DNA of 19,114 bases from JAGLQA01 sp023135565. Its GTDB lineage: Bacteria > Acidobacteriota > Aminicenantia > UBA2199. A program made the position numbers and the translations under genes. How positions within the stretch are numbered: position 1 is the first letter of the stretch; the number at the start of each line of letters is the position of its first letter. The notes beneath the pieces are model-generated. The model had not been told where the DNA came from and ran no database searches. It saw only the letters and a program-made list of their open reading frames with translations. The stretch lies in NCBI GenBank assembly GCA_030639305.1, contig DAOWCY010000138.1:1-19114 (forward strand), read 5' to 3'. Below are positions 13,983-19,114 of this stretch, in pieces.

Positions 13983-14642
13983 TTATTGGCCGCGGGGACT
14001 GCTGAAGATATTTGATATTTTTTTCAGCAGCGACTCGCCGCCGGAACCTTTTTGGCCGAGTTTTTTACTTGCGTCTTTAATTTTTCGATTTATGTCTTTC
14101 CTGGCCGGGTTAGTCACAGCGACTCTTTTAAACATATATAGAGCTTTTTTATAATTCCCGGCGCGGGCATAGTTTTCGCCTAAATAGAACATAACATCCT
14201 CGTTATTTGGGTCTAAGTTGGCGGCATCGAGGAAATATTTCTCAGCCGGCACATAACTTTTTTTTTTCATCAAGAACAGTCCTAAATAGAGCAAAACCAG
14301 CACATCTTTTTGGTTGGTTTTATAGGCTTGCTGTAATTTTTCGCCTGCTTTCAGGTAGTTTTCTTTTAAAAAATGGTAAATCCCGGAATTAGCCATGAAT
14401 TTAGCCACCTGTTCCGGGGGGTAATATGTATCGTCGGAATCGAGGCCCTCTTCGGAGTACTGCTGCAAGAGGTTGACATAAGCCTCGTGAACCCGGGTGA
14501 ATTCTTTTTGCAAGTGTTCATCGTCTAAGAGCACTTTTTGGAATTTTTCCTGGGCAGTCAGTTCTAAGTATTTTCTCCGCACATCGCCGCTGCCGGCGTT
14601 TTTTGACAAGCCCCAAGTTTGTAGTAAAACAATATCTGTCAT
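13983..14642 (-). CDS. Cytoplasmic protein with J-like N-terminus and TPR repeats
   Basis: 219 residues from ATG 14642. An ATG at 14648 is also in frame, but it directly abuts AGAGGT, which sits 6 bp before 14642. Residues 1-65 look like a degenerate J domain (LQTWGLSKNAGSGDVRRKYLE, then a long helix with FTRVHEAYVNLL) but lack the HPD tripeptide needed to stimulate DnaK. Residues about 80-190 hold three or so TPR helix pairs, the clearest being AEKYFLDAANLDPNNEDVMF and ARAGNYKKALYMFKR. The C-terminal tail is basic and ends SPRGQ, encoded by a GC-box-like sequence. There is no signal peptide or membrane helix. A scaffold role is inferred; no known family is claimed. Confidence 0.75.
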   Translation of the reverse strand: MTDIVLLQTWGLSKNAGSGDVRRKYLELTAQEKFQKVLLDDEHLQKEFTRVHEAYVNLLQQYSEEGLDSDDTYYPPEQVAKFMANSGIYHFLKENYLKAGEKLQQAYKTNQKDVLVLLYLGLFLMKKKSYVPAEKYFLDAANLDPNNEDVMFYLGENYARAGNYKKALYMFKRVAVTNPARKDINRKIKDASKKLGQKGSGGESLLKKISNIFSSPRGQ

Positions 14643-14663
14643 GGTCATACCTCTTTTACCGTT

Positions 14664-14777
14664 CTATTTTCCGGGTTTAATTTTACCACGAAATAAACAA
14701 ATTCTCTCTTCCCAATATTCCAGGATTCTCCTTCTCTCTTCTTTTGCTTTATTTGACCATATTATTCGTTTAGCCAT
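14664..14777 (-). pseudogene. Truncated RelE/ParE-type toxin
   Basis: An unlisted 37-codon reading frame begins with an ATG (14777) that overlaps the end of the antitoxin gene, as is usual for RelE-type pairs. It starts MAKRIIWSNKAKEERRRILE followed by YWEER, which is the N-terminal strand and first helix of RelE/ParE toxins. It then continues for 12 unrelated residues to a TAG. A full toxin is about 95-105 residues, so about two thirds, including the catalytic half, is missing. The break runs straight into the leader of the J-like/TPR gene, which suggests a deletion. Confidence 0.7.
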
Positions 14778-15001
14778 TCATCTTCTTCTCGATTAAGTTC
14801 TTCATTTGAGATATATTCACCATTAGCAATTTGCCGTTTAGCAAGGTTTATCAACGCTTTTCGTTTATTATCCACGGTAAAAACGCTTTCAGATGATCGA
14901 TTCATATCCAGTATTTTATTTATAGCTTTCAGGTATTCCGCATCGTTTATCCCGTAAATTTTGTCTACTACTAAATCTTTTAACTGCGCTGTATTCATCA
15001 T
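14762..15001 (-). CDS. Addiction-module antitoxin, orphaned
   Basis: 79 residues. The N-terminus MNTAQLKDLVVDKI and the acidic C-terminus (SNEELNREEDEWLNE) match small antitoxins that accompany RelE/ParE toxins, with a helical N-terminal half and a toxin-binding tail (residues about 46-79). The start ATG 15001 has AGAGG 7 bp upstream; ATG 14998 is the alternative. Its cognate toxin is present only as a remnant overlapping its stop. With no toxin to neutralise in the window it is either decaying or acts against toxins elsewhere. Confidence 0.75.
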   Translation of the reverse strand: MMNTAQLKDLVVDKIYGINDAEYLKAINKILDMNRSSESVFTVDNKRKALINLAKRQIANGEYISNEELNREEDEWLNE

Positions 15002-15028
15002 ATATCAACCTCTTTTATATCTATGTTT

Positions 15029-15057
15029 AATTTAGCAGGAAAATTCGATGTTGTCAA
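15029..15057 (-). promoter_or_regulatory. Promoter of the antitoxin gene
   Basis: On the minus strand TTGACA (15052-15057), a 17-bp spacer and TAAATT (15029-15034), about 28 bp before the ATG. No clear operator palindrome is visible. Confidence 0.5.
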
Positions 15058-15104
15058 GATAATTTTTTGAATCTTTTTCTTTTGATTTTGGGTACGGTGC
15101 CTGC

Positions 15105-15187
15105 GTATGTTACAATGTTGTTTATGGGTATATGTGGCCTCTCTAAAAATCAATTACCTGTCCCCAGTCCCTTTGCCAGTCCCTTTG
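15105..15187. repeat. Short repeat debris: GGTGCCTG, ACCTGTCCCC and a 12-bp tandem
   Basis: CCAGTCCCTTTG occurs twice in tandem (15164-15175 and 15176-15187) directly after ACCTGTCCCC (15156-15165). GCCTGTCCCC recurs at about 18757-18766. Such strings often mark REP-like elements mobilised by Y1 (RAYT) transposases; no such transposase is in the window. Confidence 0.4.
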
Positions 15188-15195
15188 GATATATC

Positions 15196-16956
15196 CTACT
15201 TTTTCATGCCGCGGATCGTTTTGGCAAGAAAATGGTGCGGAAAAACTAAAGAAAAATTTAATTTCTCCGCCATGGCAAGCAGCGCGCTGCGTTCCCGGGG
15301 ACAAAGCCGGGCAAAGACCGGGTACAGAATCCGCTTTTGATCGAAGTGAACGGTAAGATCAAGCAGCCGCTCTACTATTCCCGGGCACGGTTTGTCAAGC
15401 CAATCGCCCACTACCCGGTCTTCATCCTTTGAAAGACAAAATTTTTCCCGGGCCTTTTCTAACCAGCGGCCCGCTTTGTCCGGCTGTCCCTTATCGAGCC
15501 AACCGAGCCAATAAAGCAGGCAATCATATCGGTCCATAGTTTTTTCGATGCCGGGCAAAGACTCCGTTTTTGCCATTTCACCCCGGTTCAAATAAACAGT
15601 TTGAAAATAGTTCTTGCGCTCTGTTTCGTTTTTTATCTTTTTGGCATAATCAAAAAAAGCATCGAAATCCGTACGCAAATAAGCCATTAACAACCGCGAT
15701 TGTAATTCTATCTGCAAAGGATCATCGGGCATCTCTTTTTTTACGTTCTTTATGTAGTCATCTAAGGCCATTTCCGCGCCCAGGTTGTCTTTTTTGGCAG
15801 TGCGAACCGTCAGCAGCCGTTTGAAAATAGCCTGGTTAAGCGGAGCAGCGGCCATTGCCACCTGCGTTTCTTTTTCCAGTTCATTGAACCCGCCCAGGGC
15901 AAAACGTAATTGGTAATGCATTTCTTTCATTTGCTGCGATTCGGGATTTAGTTTATAAGCCGCGGCGCTGAGTTCCAGGGCCGGTACGAAATCGCCGCGC
16001 CCGGCAAGCCGGTATGCTTTGGCAAAATAAGGGAAGGGGTTTTGCCCGTGCGCTGCGATGGCCCGGTCAAAATAATCGAAAGATCGGTCGAATCCCGGGG
16101 TAATGCGTCCACGCAGATAGAGCAGCGCTGAGTTTTCCGGCTCGTTTTCCAGCATGGCGTCATATTGGGCAAAAAGTTTATTTTTTTCTCCTTTATACTT
16201 TACTATCTCCTGGTACATACGGTGCCGGTCGGTTAAAACGGGCCGTTCGGCCAAACCTCTGCTTAAAAATTCGACGCCGCGGTCGATGCAATTATAGAGG
16301 GCGCAAAACTGGAGGTACATATTCAGCAAATCACCGTCTTCCTTATGAACCGGCAGGTGGGCCTCTATATATGATAGAATCTTTCCGGGAAGTACATTAG
16401 TCATTTGCAAATAAGACACCATGCTAAAGGTTTCGATTTTAACCACACTGATCCTGCTTTTTTTGCTCTTTTCCTCTCCGTAGAGCATAATCTTCTCCGG
16501 GAATTGTTGGAATAAAAAGTCGGTTTTTTTTAGCGCGAAAAAAGGTTCGCCTACATGGAGAATATAAGGAAGTTCGAGATTGGGGTCAAGTTTTTCGCTG
16601 TACATGGTTTCTTCATAGGCGATTACGGCGCTGCTGCCCACATTGAGGATATAGGTCTTGTCGGGGCCGATCTCGACTTGCACGGTGGCGGCGGGCCTGT
16701 CCGCTGCCTGCACTTCTACCTGGTGCTTTCCTTTCGGTGCCTGCAGTGTTTTTCTTTTGCCGTGGCCGACGGTAATCTTTTCCTGCCCGGGAAACATAAT
16801 CGACGCCGGAACCCCCGATTCGTTGACGATGTGGAGTGTGCGGTCAGTGCCCACGAATACTTTTGATACGACAAAAACCACTGCCGCTAAAATGATCAGG
16901 TTCACTAAAATCTTAACATTTTTTGAACTACTGTTTTTTTCCGGATATTCATTCAT
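15196..16956 (-). CDS. Membrane-anchored protein with PEGA-like domain and helical (TPR-like) repeats
   Basis: 586 residues. A polar N-terminus is followed by one membrane helix at 14-34 (VKILVNLIILAAVVFVVSK) without a cleavage site, so the rest probably faces the periplasm. Residues about 38-110 are beta-rich (TLHIVNESGVPASIMFPG, then LQAPKGKHQVEV), like PEGA or carboxypeptidase-regulatory folds that bind envelope components. Residues about 190-586 are alpha-helical with TPR/SEL-like periodicity, for example ALLYLRGRI and PFPYFAKAYRLAGRGDFVPALELSAA with a PESQQMKEMHYQL helix after it. No catalytic motif is seen. The start is firm: AAGGAGG lies 5 bp before the ATG. It probably acts as a scaffold in an envelope complex; the partner is unknown. 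Confidence 0.75.
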   Translation of the reverse strand: MNEYPEKNSSSKNVKILVNLIILAAVVFVVSKVFVGTDRTLHIVNESGVPASIMFPGQEKITVGHGKRKTLQAPKGKHQVEVQAADRPAATVQVEIGPDKTYILNVGSSAVIAYEETMYSEKLDPNLELPYILHVGEPFFALKKTDFLFQQFPEKIMLYGEEKSKKSRISVVKIETFSMVSYLQMTNVLPGKILSYIEAHLPVHKEDGDLLNMYLQFCALYNCIDRGVEFLSRGLAERPVLTDRHRMYQEIVKYKGEKNKLFAQYDAMLENEPENSALLYLRGRITPGFDRSFDYFDRAIAAHGQNPFPYFAKAYRLAGRGDFVPALELSAAAYKLNPESQQMKEMHYQLRFALGGFNELEKETQVAMAAAPLNQAIFKRLLTVRTAKKDNLGAEMALDDYIKNVKKEMPDDPLQIELQSRLLMAYLRTDFDAFFDYAKKIKNETERKNYFQTVYLNRGEMAKTESLPGIEKTMDRYDCLLYWLGWLDKGQPDKAGRWLEKAREKFCLSKDEDRVVGDWLDKPCPGIVERLLDLTVHFDQKRILYPVFARLCPRERSALLAMAEKLNFSLVFPHHFLAKTIRGMKK

Positions 16957-17045
16957 TTTTGCCTCCTTATTAGTAATACTATAGGCTTATCCCAAAAAAA
17001 AGTATACAATATTAAAAAAAATATCGCAACAACAAATTTACCGGC

Positions 17046-17074
17046 TTTCAATTTTTGGGAAAAAATATTATAAT
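17046..17074 (+). promoter_or_regulatory. Promoter of the truncated ATPase / pseudouridine synthase unit
   Basis: A perfect TATAAT (17069-17074) has a weak TTTCAA (17046-17051) 17 bp upstream. The Shine-Dalgarno CAGGAGG (17101-17107) and ATG 17113 follow. This lies in the 156-bp gap shared with the divergent scaffold gene. Confidence 0.45.
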
Positions 17075-17112
17075 AAGTACCGGCATGATTCAATTTAGGC
17101 CAGGAGGTTGTT

Positions 17113-17772
17113 ATGTTTAAAAAGATTAAAATTGAAAACTTCAGGGGCATTAAGCATTTGGAGTTCAATGACACCAAACAGTTTAACCTGATCGTGGGCA
17201 AAAACAACAGTTGCAAAACGACGGTCCTGGAAGGAATTTATCTCTTAATAGCCCCGACCAATCCAAGCAATTATCTAAAAATCAATACATTTAGAAATTT
17301 TCGTTTAATTGACGAGCACTCCTGGCCGCTTATTTTTAACAAAATGGACACTCAAATGCCTTTAACATTGTATGGTGAAGTAGCTCGCCCTGAAGAAAAG
17401 CGATATTTAACTATAAAACCTTTAAGCGAAACCGTTCTGCAGAAACCGGGCGAAACCCTGGAGAACATCACCAGTGAAAGCAGCCAGGCAGCACGGGTTG
17501 TGCGCATGAACGGCTTATCTTTCGAATATTCTATAAAAAAAAAGAATAGGAAAAAACCGCTGAAATTGAATTCAGACATAAGAACGAACGGCAAAGAACT
17601 TAATATGAACCAATCGGATAGTTACAACAATCCTCTGAATGGAATATTTGTGTTCGCAAATTATAATTTCGGAGATAATGCCCGGAGATTCGCCGGCGTC
17701 AAGAGAAAAAAACAGGAAGAAAAAGTAATCAAAATATTGCAAAAAATGGAGCCGGGAATTTGCGACCTTTAA
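17113..17772 (+). pseudogene. Truncated AAA (OLD/SMC-like) ATPase with altered Walker A
   Basis: 219 residues. MFKKIKIENFRGIKHLEF and NLIVGKNNSCKTTVLE are the start of AAA_15/AAA_21-type ATPases related to OLD nucleases and RecF. Family members are usually about 350-450 residues with Walker B and signature motifs in the C-terminal half. Here the frame stops after KILQKMEPGICDL, so those motifs are missing. Walker A is G29-KNNS-C34-KTT: the invariant Gly before Lys is Cys (TGC at 17212-17214, one base from GGC). Both changes argue for a non-functional remnant. Complete relatives act in anti-phage or addiction systems. The stop lies 51 bp before the pseudouridine synthase start, and the intervening sequence shows no ATPase coding, which suggests a deletion rather than a frameshift. 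Confidence 0.75.
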
Positions 17773-17823
17773 TAGCTTTCCTGGAGAACCTGGAATAACC
17801 TGCTGCACCGCGCCGGGGTTTTA

Positions 17824-18696
17824 ATGCCTAAATTTTTTATTACAGCTAAAACAACAACAACCCTGCTGGACCTGCTGACAGAAAACTTGCCCAAACACCA
17901 CGACGCTGAAACCGTCATCACCTGCGGCGGAGCCTGGTTCGGCAGGAAAAACAGGATCACGGACCCCCGTTTCCGCTTGAAAAAAAACGACACCGTGCAG
18001 GTCTATGTGAACGCCTCCCAGGGGCTTTTTTACCGGATCGAAAAAGAACATGTGGTTTTCGAAGACGAAGATTTACTGGCCCTTTACAAACCCGGCAACC
18101 TGAATGTTCACGCCGTGCCCTCTTCTATCTGCTATGACCTGAGTTACGGGGTGCGCTGTTATTTAGAGCAGCAAGGCATCGCCACCGGGCCGGTGCCGCC
18201 AACCCCTGCTACCCGCTTAGACCGGCCTGTGGCAGGAGTGGTTCTTTTCGGCAAAAACAAAAACAGCGAGCGGCTCCTTTTTGAATTAGTGAGAAATGGG
18301 AAAGTCAAGAAGTGGTATATCGCTGCCTTAGAAAAAGGCGGGCAAACGGTCCGGCTGAGGATTCACGACACCATAGCAAGCAGCGGCCATAAAACAGCCC
18401 TACACCCCGAAGGCAAGAGCGCCGCCACCTGTTTCGTTAAAATAGACACCCTGGCGCAAGCTGAAATCTATTCGGTTTTTCCTTTTACCGGGCGCCGCCA
18501 CCAGATCCGTTTTCATGCCTCCCACTACCTAACCCCCGTGGTAGGGGACATCCAGTACGGCTCGCGAAACACTTTTGCCCCCAATGAAATCGCCCTGCTG
18601 TGCCGGGGTTACAACCTGCCCTGGAAAGGAAAGAATCTAAAAATCCGCCTCAGCGAAAGCTTCCTGAATGCCTTCTATCAACGCGCCGCCCCTTAA
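17824..18696 (+). CDS. RluA-family pseudouridine synthase
   Basis: 290 residues. An N-terminal S4-like RNA-binding region (1-65, with VITCGGAWFGRKNRITDP and RLKKNDTVQVYV) precedes the RluA catalytic domain. Motif I/II is LLALYKPGNLNVHAVPS and ATRLDRPVAGVVLFG with catalytic D133. The C-terminal FTGRRHQIRFH (221-231) is the conserved motif III. It isomerises uridine to pseudouridine in rRNA or tRNA; the target site cannot be deduced. It has no clear Shine-Dalgarno; the leader follows the truncated ATPase gene by 51 bp, so it is probably read from the same promoter. Length and motifs are normal. Confidence 0.92.
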   Translation: MPKFFITAKTTTTLLDLLTENLPKHHDAETVITCGGAWFGRKNRITDPRFRLKKNDTVQVYVNASQGLFYRIEKEHVVFEDEDLLALYKPGNLNVHAVPSSICYDLSYGVRCYLEQQGIATGPVPPTPATRLDRPVAGVVLFGKNKNSERLLFELVRNGKVKKWYIAALEKGGQTVRLRIHDTIASSGHKTALHPEGKSAATCFVKIDTLAQAEIYSVFPFTGRRHQIRFHASHYLTPVVGDIQYGSRNTFAPNEIALLCRGYNLPWKGKNLKIRLSESFLNAFYQRAAP

Positions 18697-18701
18697 TTCC
18701 T

Positions 18702-18716
18702 CCCCACGTGGTGGGG
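18702..18716 (+). terminator. Hairpin after the pseudouridine synthase gene
   Basis: CCCCAC (18702-18707), loop GTG, GTGGGG (18711-18716), beginning 6 bp after the stop codon. There is no U-run directly after the stem, so termination would be weak or factor-assisted. The CCACGTGG core also occurs at 11651-11658 beside repeat A4. Confidence 0.4.
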
Positions 18717-18775
18717 CAGCGCGGGCACCCTATAAATAATTTTTCTGGGTGTTCTTGCCTGTCCCCAAAAATTTT

Positions 18776-18873
18776 CCTCCGGCGGGGATGCGGCGCATCC
18801 ACCCTCTTAGCCTCCGGCGGCCCTGCCGGGAGCCAAACTTTTAAAAAAGTTTGAACAAAACTTTTGTTTAAAA
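18776..18873 (+). repeat. Palindromic repeat copy A6 (long form, opposite orientation)
   Basis: CCTCCGGCGGGGATGCGGCG, CATCCACCCTCTTAGCCT, CCGGCGGCCCTGCCGGGAG, then CAAACTTTTAAAAAAGTTTG and AACAAAACTTTTGTTT. It is the same order of modules as A1 (1809-1944) on the other strand, without A1's extra GC hairpin. Confidence 0.85.
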
Positions 18874-18973
18874 CCCAAGTTTACCACTTGAGATAGCCTA
18901 AATACGCGAAATCACCGATATATCTATTAAAATAAAAATACCAAAAAAAAATTACGTCTAATAAAAAAAACCA

Positions 18974-19002
18974 TTGACAAATGCATGATGTTGATATATA
19001 AT
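18974..19002 (+). promoter_or_regulatory. Near-perfect sigma-70 promoter
   Basis: TTGACA (18974-18979), a 17-bp spacer and TATAAT (18997-19002), 40 bp before the ATG at 19043. The gap 18697-19042 otherwise holds the hairpin, repeat A6 and an AT-rich stretch. Confidence 0.75.
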
Positions 19003-19042
19003 GCAATTTAATGATTAAGATTAAGTCTAATAAGAGAGTAAT

Positions 19043-19114
19043 ATGAATTTAAAAGATCTTCACCTACATTGGGGTGAAAGCAAGTATAAGCAGAAAAAAT
19101 ATCGTTCATACTCT
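19043..19114 (+). CDS. Start of a protein running off the window, probably an IS1634/IS4-type transposase
   Basis: The first 24 codons (MNLKDLHLHWGESKYKQKKY then RSYS) are open to the window end. A short basic N-terminus with a K/Y/R-rich strand of this form is familiar from IS1634-like transposases. It has a strong promoter and a weak purine-rich ribosome site (AGAGAG). Too short for a firm call. Confidence 0.45.
   Translation, partial: MNLKDLHLHWGESKYKQKKYRSYS

Noticed and set aside
1809..18873. CRISPR array or phage attachment sites as an explanation of the repeats
   Set aside because: Copies are kilobases apart, differ internally, occur in both orientations and inside genes, and have no regular spacers.
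1..19114. Genome-wide reassignment of TGA to an amino acid
   Set aside because: Several intact genes end at TGA at natural family lengths (5525, 6825, 7951), so TGA works as a stop.

Overview
The window looks like a piece of a Gram-negative bacterial chromosome, probably from an uncultured or environmental lineage. The reasons are several exported proteins with clear signal peptides, a small candidate outer-membrane beta-barrel protein, Na+-coupled glutamate/dicarboxylate transporters and DUF1703-type AAA ATPases. I cannot place the phylum from sequence alone. The exported TldD-like proteins and the DUF1703 ATPase are compatible with Acidobacteriota/Aminicenantes-like or similar anaerobes, but that is a guess. 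There is no rRNA, tRNA or CRISPR array. Most genes have a good Shine-Dalgarno sequence and TTGACA/TATAAT-type promoters with 17-bp spacers. Three genes instead have a -10 hexamer 6-8 bp before the ATG and no Shine-Dalgarno. Layout, left to right: (1) 1-1687: a probable IS-end remnant with a 24-bp tandem repeat, then an AAA-ATPase/PD-(D/E)XK protein on the minus strand. (2) 2038-5525: two tandem, translationally coupled, exported TldD/PmbA-type proteins. The first keeps the HExxxH metal site but has an in-frame TGA just after it; the second has lost the metal ligands, as TldE has. (3) 5526-6825: an AT-rich island with a small basic protein and a GSU2403-like nucleotidyltransferase, overlapping, behind a promoter embedded in a 9-bp inverted repeat. 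It looks like an autoregulated toxin-antitoxin-like module. (4) 6968-10003: an MBL-fold hydrolase and a convergent membrane-anchored sulfatase-superfamily enzyme. (5) 10253-13165: divergent gltS and a DAACS-family transporter, both expected to move glutamate/dicarboxylates with Na+ or H+. (6) 13465-16956: an exported beta-rich protein, a J-like/TPR protein, an antitoxin with a truncated RelE/ParE toxin not seen as a long ORF, and a membrane-anchored helical-repeat protein. (7) 17113-19114: a truncated AAA ATPase with an altered Walker A, an RluA-family pseudouridine synthase, and the start of a probable transposase. The strongest signal that ordinary genes do not explain is a dispersed, modular palindromic repeat family with nine copies in 19 kb. 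Each copy has a GCCTCCGGCGGC box, then a palindrome whose sequence differs between copies while its pairing is kept, then an AAAACTTTTG(A/T)T box. Two copies lie in frame inside genes (the MBL hydrolase and the sulfatase), in opposite orientations, adding about 22 residues each; this resembles the behaviour of Rickettsia palindromic elements. A related GC palindrome forms the last codons of two genes and lies next to the stop of a third. The window therefore combines housekeeping and transport genes with decaying defence/addiction genes and a repeat family that is remodelling proteins.
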